A stretch of DNA of 19,496 bases from positions 1 through 19,496 of the forward strand of contig CAYXGT010000056.1 in assembly GCA_964464635.1 (NCBI GenBank). The letters run 5' to 3'. Shown in pieces: positions 7,117-15,708 of this stretch (positions are counted from its first letter, which is position 1; each line of letters starts with the position of its first letter). The notes under the pieces are model-generated. The model was not told where the DNA came from and did not search any database. It was given only the letters and a program-made list of their open reading frames with translations. Source of the DNA: CAYLMG01 sp964464635. GTDB lineage: Bacteria; Planctomycetota; Phycisphaerae; Sedimentisphaerales; Anaerobacaceae. Made by a program: the position numbers and the translations under genes.

Positions 7117-7156
7117 AAAAGCATCTATAAAATATTACTCCCTAAAACCACAATGG

Positions 7157-7606
7157 TTATATTAGCGTTAATATTATTGCCGAGCTGCAAGCAAATATGA
7201 CTATAATCAAAGTTTGCCATACCCAACTTATTCCTTTGGGTGCTCCCTGCTTCTTAAAAGGTTTTTTGTACAAATCAATCTTTGCTGTTTCTTCTTTGAT
7301 AAGTTTTTCGATAGCACTTTCCGCTCTCTGAGCAATAGTTAGATTTGTGTAATTAGCATTATGCACAAACCATAAAAACACCGATGAAATAATTGCCAAT
7401 AAGATAAAAACACACCATAGTATCTTTTCAAACCAATTATCTAAATTTGCCGGGAACTCTGTTGTAAAACGAGACGCAGCCGCCAAGACATAAAAGGTAA
7501 GCACTGCAAAAACTATTTTTATTTCGTGTTTTCGCCGTTCATTAAACTCTCTCCGATGCGTTTCTGATATAAATTTGAGCAACTCTGTTTTATCTTTGGT
7601 TTCCAT
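7157..7606 (-). CDS. Uncharacterised three-helix membrane protein
   Basis: A 149-aa protein whose ATG is preceded by a perfect AAAAGGAG. A charged N-terminal region (FISETHRREFNERRKHEI) is followed by transmembrane segments at about 29-46 (IKIVFAVLTFYVLAAASRF), 62-82 (KILWCVFILLAIISSVFLWFV) and 129-149 (WVWQTLIIVIFACSSAIILTLI). A cytoplasmic-looking helix (RAESAIEKLIKEETAKI) lies between helices 2 and 3. It is the last gene of the restriction-modification transcript. Small membrane proteins are frequent effectors in defence loci, but this one matches no family I recognise. No signal peptide or catalytic motif is visible. Confidence 0.75.
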   Translation of the reverse strand: METKDKTELLKFISETHRREFNERRKHEIKIVFAVLTFYVLAAASRFTTEFPANLDNWFEKILWCVFILLAIISSVFLWFVHNANYTNLTIAQRAESAIEKLIKEETAKIDLYKKPFKKQGAPKGISWVWQTLIIVIFACSSAIILTLI

Positions 7607-7644
7607 ACATATCTCCTTTTTACATCACTTTTCTGGATTCGCTT

Positions 7645-8814
7645 CTATTCACTTACAAGTTCCCACTTCTCTATATATTTTTTTGCTATCTGGTGAAGCG
7701 GGTCGTCCTTCAAAGTGCAGCGGTCGGGGCTGAATATTTCAAAGGTTAAGGATTTGCCTTTTTTGCCATCTCTTGGACGAAATTTGATTTGTATTTTCGC
7801 TCTCGTAATAAGAGCTTTATCGAGAGAAATATTGGATTTATTCAACGCCTTTTCAATCAGCGTATAAACCGGTTGTTCATCATTAGATGGGCTTGCCTCA
7901 AGTGTTATCCGTCTGTTGCCGATTCCAGGCAAATCTAAACGAATCATTCTGAGCGTAACTTTTTCAATTCCGTCTGCTGGTTCTGTAACAAACTTTATAG
8001 TTTTATCATTAAGCTTTGATAAATCGAAATGCCTTTTCTCCAGCTTAGGCAGGCCGTCAAGTCCCAGAATGGTTGTGCAGAATATTTCCTGCAATGCCTC
8101 GACAACCTTCTTTCCGCCTTTAGCGCTCACTTCCAAAACACCACTTTCAGGCCGATAAACAAAAATCACCTCAAAAGCAGGTTTTCTTAACCGGTGGTAA
8201 AATTTCCCCTCATCATCAAAACCTAATTCCGTAGTGGCATAATCTTCGGGATATACAAAATAACAATGTCTTTCTGGCTGTTGTCTCAAATAATTATCAA
8301 CGTGGCAGCGCTGCCCCCGTCCCTGCTTTTTGTAAAATTCACTTATCGCATCGGCTAAATTCCGCTTGTCTTCCTCTTCTACGGCAGGTACTAATCCCAC
8401 TCCAACCTTACGGCTACTCCACGAACTAAGGCTGTCCATATAGGCCAAATCGGAGGCAATATCAAAAATAAGCGGGTGATTCTGAAATACCCAAAAGGCT
8501 CTTTCATAATGATTTTTCATCGGCTCAAAAGTCGGCAGCAAATCTATGTTATGAAAAACAGAGCCAGCTTCCTCAATAAGAACCTGAATCCCTTTTGCAT
8601 AGGCCATTTCGTTTATGTGCCGAAGGTCTGCTTCAATCTCATTCTTTTGCTTGTCTAATAGCTTGTCCATTCCTTCAAAGATGGGGTCTATCTCTGTATC
8701 ACCCAAGTTATCAAAGTCAACATCTTTAAGCAGGTTTTTACTGTAAAAATATTCTTTCAGTATATGATTAGGTGTTTGCCTTAAAAATGTTTTCGGTGAA
8801 TAATTTCGGCTCAT
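7645..8814 (-). CDS. Uncharacterised 389-aa protein associated with type III R-M
   Basis: I do not recognise this family. It is a soluble, mixed alpha/beta protein without a signal peptide or membrane segment. The N-terminal half is helical and charged. A middle section has FYKKQGRGQRCHVDNYLRQQPERHCYFVYPEDYATTELGFDDEGKF, reminiscent of nucleic-acid- or nucleotide-handling domains but without a clear catalytic signature. The C-terminal half is strand-rich and ends with basic segments (KIQIKFRPRDGKKGKSLTFEIF). It overlaps the preceding small acidic gene by 4 bp (ATGA) and lies directly behind mod-rhuM-res, so it is probably co-expressed with the restriction system. The real protein is well supported by length, coupling and composition. 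Confidence 0.8.
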   Translation of the reverse strand: MSRNYSPKTFLRQTPNHILKEYFYSKNLLKDVDFDNLGDTEIDPIFEGMDKLLDKQKNEIEADLRHINEMAYAKGIQVLIEEAGSVFHNIDLLPTFEPMKNHYERAFWVFQNHPLIFDIASDLAYMDSLSSWSSRKVGVGLVPAVEEEDKRNLADAISEFYKKQGRGQRCHVDNYLRQQPERHCYFVYPEDYATTELGFDDEGKFYHRLRKPAFEVIFVYRPESGVLEVSAKGGKKVVEALQEIFCTTILGLDGLPKLEKRHFDLSKLNDKTIKFVTEPADGIEKVTLRMIRLDLPGIGNRRITLEASPSNDEQPVYTLIEKALNKSNISLDKALITRAKIQIKFRPRDGKKGKSLTFEIFSPDRCTLKDDPLHQIAKKYIEKWELVSE

Positions 8815-9050
8815 TGTTTTTCTTCCTGCTCTTCCGCTTCCATTTGTTCCAATACGCTATCAAGATATTCGCCTATGCTTTCTGAAATCTCATCTTCGTA
8901 TTCTTTTTCTTCTTCAGTAAGCTTTTCATAATCCAGCCATTTAATAGACTTCTTTATGGGATTCCCATTCTTATCAACCGTCTGAAATCGCTTATTCCAT
9001 TCTCTCTCAAATACTTGAACAAACAGTTTTATTCTTTTACCCCTTTGCAC
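8811..9050 (-). CDS. Small acidic protein between res and the 389-aa gene
   Basis: 79 aa from a GTG start, 12 bp after the res stop. It is basic at the N-terminus (MQRGKRIKLFVQVFEREWNKRF) and strongly acidic at the C-terminus (LTEEEKEYEDEISESIGEYLDSVLEQMEAEEQEEKQ, helix-forming). It overlaps the next gene by ATGA. There is no recognised domain. The two-charge design and the coupling suggest a partner or assembly protein for the 389-aa product, or an inhibitor of a DNA-binding protein. Both are speculation. Confidence 0.7.
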   Translation of the reverse strand: MQRGKRIKLFVQVFEREWNKRFQTVDKNGNPIKKSIKWLDYEKLTEEEKEYEDEISESIGEYLDSVLEQMEAEEQEEKQ

Positions 9051-9062
9051 TGGCTTTCCCGA

Positions 9063-11696
9063 TTATGTTTTTACCATTAAAATTTCTTCCAGTCTTTTCC
9101 TGAAGTTTGGTTTTGTTAGACTCTCGTTGTAAAAGGGCAATCCCACGAGTTTGTAATCTTCATTTTCAAAAAGCTTGCTCAACTTGTGCTCTTTTTCTAT
9201 TTCCAGCAGAAAATCTTCTTTCCGCTGGTCATTAGCGATAAGGTGCTGGCCTTTTGGCTCAATAAATAGCTGATACACGATATATTTCTTTGCCCTTTTC
9301 TTTCTCAAAAACATCACAAAATCCGGCTCAAACGCCTTACCATCGGAAAATCGGTAAAGCTGAAACAGCCTTGCGTTTCGCAGAAGGTACATATCAGCAA
9401 AATCTTTTTTCAGTTTTGCGTATATGCTGTCTATGAATTTGACAAAGAATTTTTCCTCACTCGTTCCGAAGTTTTCCTCGTAGATATACCAGCTTTTGTT
9501 TTTCAAATCCAAAAACAAGTCTTGGTTTTGGGGGTCTGACATTGGCCGACCATATTGTTTATCGCTTGTTTCGTCTAAAACTATCTTAAGTACATTATTT
9601 TTAACGACAACAGAAATAAACTTCGGCTTGAATGTTTTTGTTCCTCTATACTCTACAGAACTTTTAACAATTTCCCTTTTGATTTCATTTAAGACGTTAC
9701 TGGCTATATCGAGCTTCTGATTAGAATCAAGATTTTGTATTTGCTCTTCGTCTCCGTAAATCTCCACCTCGACCTGTCCTAAATTTTTGTCTCCACTTAT
9801 AAACTCTGAAACTGAATTTAGCTTTGGAAAGTAACTCTTGAGATTTGAGAATTGGTAAAAGTTGTTTTTCTGCAAAGCCTTTCTAATAAGATGACAACCA
9901 AAATCACAAATCTTATAATTTTTTTGTTTTCCGTTCTTATAAGCCGGTTTTTCCTCTGTGTCCTCTAAAATAGCTATTTCCTGCATCTGGCCTGTTTTGA
10001 TGTTGTATTTGTATTGCGGTTTTATGCCGACATCGACTATTCCGAAAAGGCCGCTGCGGTCAAACTTTCTCCGTTCATTAAGATATATCTTACCGACTTC
10101 CCAAAAGCCTGTTTTTTTGAAATCTTCTTTGACTATAAGGTTTCTAATGACTGTTTTTTCATCTTCGGCAATGATACCGGTCTGCACCAAAGCCTGTTTA
10201 AGCTCACTGATATAACGGGGGTTATGCGAACTGTGATAGTGAAGCTCTTCTATTATCCGTAGAGGATTGTCAAGGCCGTCATCAAATTTTCGTTTGAATT
10301 TGTCTTGCTCTTGACCGTTTATCTTGAACGGAAAATATCTCGCACCTCTGCCGATAAGCTGTGCTTCTGAAATAGTAGTCCGGCCAGGTCTGCCGCTTTT
10401 GGAATCTCTTGTTTCATAAAGCCGGACAATATCGAAAAGATTAAGAACGTCCCAGCCCTCGTTTAGTTTATCGACCGCAAAAATCACCCTGTATTGATTG
10501 TTATAATCCTCAAGCGAATTTACGACAAGCTGCTTTTCCTCGCTGTCATCTTTTGAATTTACCGACAGGCACTTATTCTCTGCAAAATCTTCTTTAATTT
10601 CTTTTGACAGATTAGCTAAAGTTATTTTTTCCTGCCTGAAATAAGCAAACGCCTTTTTTAACGCACCATTTCCGGTCTGTGGTTTTATTTTCTGCAAATC
10701 TGCTGCTTTAAGGTTTTTAATAGTATTTTTAAAAAGCTCTTCAAACGCCTGCGATTCAGCTATAGTTTTAGACTTCATCAGGACAACGGGCTTGAGCTGA
10801 ATGCCGTTTCCTTCAGCGACTTTTCGCCTGTACTGGCTCAAAACTACTGCCTGTAAAGCTCTCTCTATTGGCTCTAAATCCGCTTGCAAAACCTCAACAT
10901 CCTTTGAGAATTTGTCCTGCCGAAACTCTTTCAGGGAATAGTCGAATATCACCTTATCATCGTATTTTTTCCTTATAGCCGAATCCTCAAGCCCCGCTGT
11001 AGCGGTAAATTCCAGCATTATGTTTTCGGTATTGGCCTCGAATATCCTGCTTACAGTTCCTTCCCAGCTTGTTATTTCCTCTGCCTCTTCTTTTAATAGT
11101 TTCTGTTTATGCAGGCTTTTGGTAAGTGTGTTTATATGGTGTGCCTCATCGGAAATAAGAACAATTTTTTGTTCTTCAAAATCCTCATAGGTTATCGAAT
11201 TTTCTCTGGGAGTATTTAGCCGTGAATGTAAGCCCTGAACCGTGCTGAACAATATATTTATATCGTCCTGATTTACCGCCTCAAAGTTTTCAACCTCTTT
11301 AATCCTAAGCTGCCCAGCGCCGGAAAAAACCTTCTCTGCAAAAAGATATTTGCTCGATAACGGGTTAAGGAAATTATCCCGTGTCTTTTCGATTATGTTT
11401 GTGCTGTTGACAAAGAAAATGAAATTGCGGTATCCCTGCTCGTATAGATACAAAATAGCAGCAACCATAATCAGCGTTTTACCGCTGCCGGTCGCCATAT
11501 GATAAAGAAGCTGGATGGGCTTTGTTTTACCTTCATATTCTGAAAAATAATATACAAGCCGTCCTATGGCTTCTTTCTGATATTCCCGAAGCTCAAAAGC
11601 AGAATTAAGATTGCCTACGATATATTCCGGCACTCTCTGTTTGAAGAAATTCTTTCCCGCAACCTTTACTACTGAATCAAAATCTTCAAACAGCAT
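9063..11696 (-). CDS. res: Type III restriction enzyme, Res subunit (SF2 helicase + nuclease)
   Basis: An 877-aa protein. Walker A MATGSGKT (67-74) sits in an SF2 helicase/translocase. ISDEAHH with DEAH at 183-186 is motif II, FTATAG motif III, KLNEGWDVLNLFD and AQLIGRGARYFPF motifs V/VI. The C-terminal PD-(D/E)xK nuclease reads PDF (791-793) with EPK (813-815), so the catalytic D792, E813 and K815 are present and the endonuclease looks intact. It acts with Mod to cut DNA bearing two unmethylated sites in head-to-head orientation, as is known for type III enzymes. Its ATG overlaps the stop of the RhuM gene by one base (TAATG). There is no frameshift or premature stop over the whole length. 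Confidence 0.95.
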   Translation of the reverse strand: MLFEDFDSVVKVAGKNFFKQRVPEYIVGNLNSAFELREYQKEAIGRLVYYFSEYEGKTKPIQLLYHMATGSGKTLIMVAAILYLYEQGYRNFIFFVNSTNIIEKTRDNFLNPLSSKYLFAEKVFSGAGQLRIKEVENFEAVNQDDINILFSTVQGLHSRLNTPRENSITYEDFEEQKIVLISDEAHHINTLTKSLHKQKLLKEEAEEITSWEGTVSRIFEANTENIMLEFTATAGLEDSAIRKKYDDKVIFDYSLKEFRQDKFSKDVEVLQADLEPIERALQAVVLSQYRRKVAEGNGIQLKPVVLMKSKTIAESQAFEELFKNTIKNLKAADLQKIKPQTGNGALKKAFAYFRQEKITLANLSKEIKEDFAENKCLSVNSKDDSEEKQLVVNSLEDYNNQYRVIFAVDKLNEGWDVLNLFDIVRLYETRDSKSGRPGRTTISEAQLIGRGARYFPFKINGQEQDKFKRKFDDGLDNPLRIIEELHYHSSHNPRYISELKQALVQTGIIAEDEKTVIRNLIVKEDFKKTGFWEVGKIYLNERRKFDRSGLFGIVDVGIKPQYKYNIKTGQMQEIAILEDTEEKPAYKNGKQKNYKICDFGCHLIRKALQKNNFYQFSNLKSYFPKLNSVSEFISGDKNLGQVEVEIYGDEEQIQNLDSNQKLDIASNVLNEIKREIVKSSVEYRGTKTFKPKFISVVVKNNVLKIVLDETSDKQYGRPMSDPQNQDLFLDLKNKSWYIYEENFGTSEEKFFVKFIDSIYAKLKKDFADMYLLRNARLFQLYRFSDGKAFEPDFVMFLRKKRAKKYIVYQLFIEPKGQHLIANDQRKEDFLLEIEKEHKLSKLFENEDYKLVGLPFYNESLTKPNFRKRLEEILMVKT

Positions 11697-12736
11697 TATT
11701 TTTTCCTCTTATTTCCCGACGGCAGTTTTTTCTTTTGTTCTTCTATCATCTTGACGGTCTTGTCAAAATCGCTGTCTTGCTTATCTCTGCTTGCAATTCT
11801 TTTTCTGTTGAACTTTTCGTATTCTGCCTCTGCCAGTTGCTTTGCCATCTCGTGGGATATTCGGCCTGCATCTTTCAGGATGCCCCTGTCATTCAAATCA
11901 AGAAAGCCGTTTAACTTGTTTATCCAGTCTTTCATATACATCGGTATCTTGCGCATTGCCTGACCTTCTGCAAATACAAGATACTGCTCAACAAGATTAT
12001 TCAACGCGGCAAGCTCATTTTCTTTGAGGTAGTTTTTAGCAATAACAATATCACCTTTGCGAACCTTCTCACCTCTGAAGCTTGTAAGCCCCATATTAGG
12101 TTTGCTCGAATTTGCCCTTTTATGCACAATCTCGGCAGCGGTCATTCCCGTTATAGCCCAGTGCATTTTGTTCTGTACTGTTTTGAAAAATGTAAGGCTT
12201 AGCTCGGCGGTCGGGTCATAATCCGTACTTGTTGAGTAAATATCCGTGATTTTCTGATAAAACCGGCGTTCGGATGTTCTGATTTCCTGAATCCGGCGCA
12301 GCAGCTCATCGAAATAATCAAAGGGCTGGTCGGGATTTTTCAGCCGTTCATCGTCCAGAACAAAACCTTTAACAATATATTCTCTAAGTCTTTGCGTTGC
12401 CCATTGTCGGAATCTGGTTGCGATATGAGACTTTATCCTGTATCCCACCGATATTATCATATCAAGGTTATAATGCTTAGTCCTGTACTTTTTGCCATCC
12501 GCAGCAGTTGTCAAGTATTCCTTGACAACTGAATCTTCTGAAAGCTCTCCTTCGTCATAAATATTTTGTATATGAAGACTTACGTTTTGCTTGGTGGTCT
12601 GGTAAAGCTCGCCCAGCCCAGCCTGATTGAGCCATAAAGTCTCCCCTTCCAGCCGGACTTCGATTTTTGTTCGCCCGCCTTCAGTCTGATAGATAAGTAT
12701 TTGTCCGCCCTTTGGTGCTATATCACCTTTTGCCAC
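11696..12736 (-). CDS. RhuM-family protein
   Basis: 346 aa matching the RhuM family, named from a Salmonella pathogenicity-island gene. Visible family blocks are IYQTEGGRTKIEVRLEGETLWLNQAGLGELYQTTKQNVSLHIQNIY, a KilA-N/Bro-like DNA-binding start with an HTH in LAELFxTTKQN form, then YNLDMIISVGYRIKS, RFRQWATQRLREYIVKGF, and a conserved C-terminal half. Family members are often found inside restriction-modification operons, but their biochemical function is not established. Here it sits between mod (5-bp gap) and res (1-bp overlap), so the three are made together. A regulatory or DNA-binding role that controls restriction during establishment is possible. The lysine-rich C-terminus (KKKLPSGNKRKK) fits nucleic-acid contact. 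Confidence 0.88.
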   Translation of the reverse strand: MAKGDIAPKGGQILIYQTEGGRTKIEVRLEGETLWLNQAGLGELYQTTKQNVSLHIQNIYDEGELSEDSVVKEYLTTAADGKKYRTKHYNLDMIISVGYRIKSHIATRFRQWATQRLREYIVKGFVLDDERLKNPDQPFDYFDELLRRIQEIRTSERRFYQKITDIYSTSTDYDPTAELSLTFFKTVQNKMHWAITGMTAAEIVHKRANSSKPNMGLTSFRGEKVRKGDIVIAKNYLKENELAALNNLVEQYLVFAEGQAMRKIPMYMKDWINKLNGFLDLNDRGILKDAGRISHEMAKQLAEAEYEKFNRKRIASRDKQDSDFDKTVKMIEEQKKKLPSGNKRKK

Positions 12737-12741
12737 TATTA

Positions 12742-14760
12742 CTATCTCCTATAGAAAAGCTTATTTAGCTTCTTATCTTCTTCACCTACCTTGTAGTCGG
12801 TGTCGTCAATATCACAGTAATTTACATAAAGCTGGTTCTTGTCCAACACCCCAAGTAGAAATTTCTGCTGGTCTTCAAAACTTAGCTGCTCAAATTCGGC
12901 TGCATTTTTATCAAATTCTTTCAGGTTAATTTTATAGCTTATATGCGCCTTTTCTTTCATCACCGCCCATATCTTTGCAAGGTCGGCTTTGGTCTTTGCT
13001 CTCTGAATTTTGTCGATGTATGCCTCGTTCCACTTGAGCAATTCGCAGTAAACGAAATCGCCGCCGCCTTGCCAGTTGACTAATTTTGATATTCCAGTGG
13101 TATCGCCCTTGATAACATTTTTGAGTCGAACAATACTGTCGTTTTTACCATAATCAAGCTGTTCAATGCCGATATATTGCCTGCCCATTTTATGAGCAAC
13201 GGCAGCGGTTGTGCCAGAACCTAAGTGATAATCTAAAACAATATCGTTAGATTTTGTTATCATAGCTATTATTCTATAAAGCAATTGTTCAGGCTTTTTA
13301 CCTTTTTCAAGCTTAACCCCTCCTTCGTTCGCTATAGCCCCACTGGTTTTTATGTCTTGCCAAAAATCACAAGGGTGTTTGTAAATATTTGAATCAGCAA
13401 AAATCACTCTAAATCTTGGGTCTTTAGCGGTTTTATTAAAGTCAGTAAAGTAAAGGAATAGAATACCCTCTTTGGATAACTCCGCACTAATGTCTTGTTT
13501 CGGTATATTTTGCTTAGCCTTGACAATTTTTGCTAAACTTTGTGCACCAGCGGTTTTAATTATTCTATAAGAATTTTCAAACTTCCACTCCTGTATGGCA
13601 TCACAATCTGTTATACTCAAACTCTTAATCTTTTCGTTAAGGGAAACCTTCTTTACATTTCTCAAAATATTTTTAGCTGTTTCTACATCTCTTTCATCAT
13701 TCTTATCTTTTTCTTCTAACTCCCGTAATTGTGTTCGTTGTTCCACCGAAAAATTTTCTAAATAAGTATTATTTTCAGTATCCCAAATAGGGTGTTTATA
13801 TTTATCAATTTCCGTAAAACCTGAGAAATTTCGTTTTTTATAAAACAGTAAGTATTCCTTCAATTTTGGGAAGCGAAGCTTGGCGTGGCTCATTTTTACC
13901 CCTGTTGCTTCACTCATTTTTACAGCAATATTATTCACAAAGTTTTCTTTTTCAAACACTTCATCCATCAAAACTTTTAGGTATGCTTGTTCGTTATCAT
14001 CACACTGGACAAATATAACCCCGTCTTCGCTAAGCAAACTTTTAGCAACCTCTAATCTGTTTTTCATAAAAACCAGCCAAGCGGAATTATTGAAACTGTC
14101 ATTGTAATGAAAATCATCGTTGCCGGTATTAAAGGGTGGGTCGATATAAATCAGCTTGATTTTGCCTGCAAAGCGTTTTTTCAGGCTGTGCAGTGCAAGC
14201 AGGTTGTTTCCTTTTATGATTAAATTGTCTTCTGTCTTAACTTCGCTTGCTTTATGCTCACCGTCCTTATCGAACCTCTTGAAATTCGTTAAAACCTTCG
14301 GCTCGGTCAATCGGTCGATTTTATCCGGTGCTAATGTCTCGTTCCAGAATATCTCGTCCCGTTTTTGGTCTTCTTTGGTTTGCCCGCCTTCAAGTACGCA
14401 GTCTTTATACGGCCAGACAAGGACAACATCTTTTCGTTCTTTGATATAGTCGTCTTTGCCGTCAAGAGTAAGGCCGATTTTATTCTTGAAAGCGGTGTAT
14501 GAGTCCGGCAGAAATTGCTTGTTATCGACAAAGGTAATGAATCTATCCTTATCGAAAACCAGTACCCCGTCAATATCGCAGAAGAAATGCTCTTTAATCT
14601 GCTTCTTTGATAAAAGCCGTTTTATAAGGTCTTTATCCAGCTTCAGGGCGTGTTCGACTATGACATTTTTCAACAACTGCCCCTCAGCGGTAAACCGTTT
14701 GTCCTTTTGTAACAGGGCTTTTAGCTCGTCCAGAAGACTTGTTTTTTTCTGTTTTGCCAT
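12742..14760 (-). CDS. mod: Type III DNA methyltransferase, Mod subunit
   Basis: 672 aa. The N-terminal Mod-specific region (about 1-150) leads to DNA methylase motif IV DPPFNTG (207-213), and after a long target-recognition region (about 290-490) comes the AdoMet-binding motif I, LDYHLGSGTTAA (509-520). This motif order marks the beta class, and DPPF with the type III context points to N6-adenine methylation. Mod gives the system its sequence specificity and is also needed for restriction. The target-recognition part is noticeably more AT-rich and less conserved-looking than its ends, as expected from TRD exchange in this family. The ATG at 14760 follows AAGGATGG. A strong promoter lies just upstream, making mod the first gene of the operon. 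Confidence 0.95.
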   Translation of the reverse strand: MAKQKKTSLLDELKALLQKDKRFTAEGQLLKNVIVEHALKLDKDLIKRLLSKKQIKEHFFCDIDGVLVFDKDRFITFVDNKQFLPDSYTAFKNKIGLTLDGKDDYIKERKDVVLVWPYKDCVLEGGQTKEDQKRDEIFWNETLAPDKIDRLTEPKVLTNFKRFDKDGEHKASEVKTEDNLIIKGNNLLALHSLKKRFAGKIKLIYIDPPFNTGNDDFHYNDSFNNSAWLVFMKNRLEVAKSLLSEDGVIFVQCDDNEQAYLKVLMDEVFEKENFVNNIAVKMSEATGVKMSHAKLRFPKLKEYLLFYKKRNFSGFTEIDKYKHPIWDTENNTYLENFSVEQRTQLRELEEKDKNDERDVETAKNILRNVKKVSLNEKIKSLSITDCDAIQEWKFENSYRIIKTAGAQSLAKIVKAKQNIPKQDISAELSKEGILFLYFTDFNKTAKDPRFRVIFADSNIYKHPCDFWQDIKTSGAIANEGGVKLEKGKKPEQLLYRIIAMITKSNDIVLDYHLGSGTTAAVAHKMGRQYIGIEQLDYGKNDSIVRLKNVIKGDTTGISKLVNWQGGGDFVYCELLKWNEAYIDKIQRAKTKADLAKIWAVMKEKAHISYKINLKEFDKNAAEFEQLSFEDQQKFLLGVLDKNQLYVNYCDIDDTDYKVGEEDKKLNKLFYRR

Positions 14761-14805
14761 TTACCATCCTTGAAAAATATACAGAAAACCGCTTTTACAG
14801 AGAGC

Positions 14806-14833
14806 ATTATAATCATTTATACTCAAATGGCAA
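14806..14833 (-). promoter_or_regulatory. Promoter of the mod-rhuM-res operon
   Basis: On the - strand, TTGCCA (plus 14828-14833) and a perfect TATAAT (plus 14806-14811) are 16 bp apart and sit about 46 bp before the mod ATG. The nearly consensus form suggests constitutive expression, suited to a methylase that must act at once in a new host. Confidence 0.7.
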
Positions 14834-14943
14834 TGATTTTCAACAATTTGCTGTAATACCGGAATGAGGGTTTTTAACTGTATTCTCAAAATCAGGTAAA
14901 TTTTTTATGGGCAAGAATCACTATTTCACAAGGCCACCCTGAA

Positions 14944-14958
14944 CCCCCCTCTGGGGGG
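14944..14958. other. Six-bp GC hairpin between TerS-side genes and the R-M operon
   Basis: CCCCCC TCT GGGGGG is a perfect inverted repeat with a 3-nt loop. C-rich runs next to it (ACCCCCACCCC) allow alternative pairing with the G-run. It lies 41 bp downstream of the 206-aa gene stop. There is no proper U-run on the - strand, so it may be a terminator only in a loose sense, or a pause or protein-binding site. Confidence 0.4.
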
Positions 14959-14998
14959 ATACCCCCACCCCTAAGTCTTTTTTCTCTTGTCCAGAAAC

Positions 14999-15619
14999 TC
15001 AGAATTTGTTACGCAACAGTTCATTTATTGAAGGGCTGTCTAAATAGGCATTTAACCTGTTCTGCATCAACATCAGTTTTCTAAACTTCTTTGTCGGCCT
15101 GCCTCTCCACGTCCAGCGTTTTATTTGGCTATAAAGCTCCTCTATCTTACGTTCTGCTACTAAGGGATAGCCGATACTGCCAAACCGCCCCAGCCGTGAT
15201 TCATTCCGGCTTTCATAGGATAGATTATAGCAATGCCGACAGCCGAAATAGTTTCCACCCGACGCAAGATAAAGCGTTCCTACTCTGCGTCCGCAATACA
15301 TACCGTTTGCAATTAGTGGGCAAATAAACCAGAACCGTACCCCGCCGAAATTGCAGGGTGTAGTTGTGAGGCTGATTTTATAGTCATAATCTGTTTTTTC
15401 GCCGGTGCTTCGGTCAGTGATAGTATAATTGACCTTAGCGTGTAATTCTTCAGTATCAACTACTATGCCGATAGAGTTTTGTTTTCCTGATAGCCTGAAT
15501 GTCCAAGTCAAAGTTGTAGCGGCATAGCCACGTAACAAACCAAACTCTTTTAGCTTAAATATACTAAGCTGTGTAGCTTGCTCGACTGTAGTTTTTGCAT
15601 CCACGTAATATCTGCCCAT
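14999..15619 (-). CDS. Zinc-ribbon protein of unknown function (mobile-element family)
   Basis: 206 aa with GGAG nine bases before its ATG. A strand-rich N-terminal half (about 30-100) is followed by FWFICPLIANGMYCGRRVGTLYL and NYFGCRHCYNLSYESRNES (about 104-148). This is a four-cysteine zinc ribbon (C...C-G-R-R...C-R-H-C). The C-terminus is basic and helical (KRWTWRGRPTKKFRKLMLMQNRLNAYL). Proteins with this 'CRHCYNLSYES' block are common as hypothetical genes in bacterial mobile elements; I know of no assigned function. It lies behind the TerS gene and is preceded by the same 15-bp motif that precedes the TerS side (15639-15653 and 16415-16429), suggesting shared control. Confidence 0.8.
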   Translation of the reverse strand: MGRYYVDAKTTVEQATQLSIFKLKEFGLLRGYAATTLTWTFRLSGKQNSIGIVVDTEELHAKVNYTITDRSTGEKTDYDYKISLTTTPCNFGGVRFWFICPLIANGMYCGRRVGTLYLASGGNYFGCRHCYNLSYESRNESRLGRFGSIGYPLVAERKIEELYSQIKRWTWRGRPTKKFRKLMLMQNRLNAYLDSPSINELLRNKF

Positions 15620-15638
15620 TTACTTTTTCTCCAGAAAA

Positions 15639-15653
15639 AGCCGAAATCATTAA
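15639..15653 (-). repeat. 15-bp repeat, copy 1 (upstream of the zinc-ribbon gene)
   Basis: AGCCGAAATCATTAA on the + strand (TTAATGATTTCGGCT on the gene strand) is identical to 16415-16429. The similarity continues with AGGTT on one side after a 1-bp indel. This copy lies 20 bp upstream of the start codon at 15619, where a promoter or operator element could act. Confidence 0.55.
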
Positions 15654-15708
15654 AGGTTATCTAACATTCGACCGCTTCTTCCCTTACCCTATATGCCTAA
15701 TACACAAT

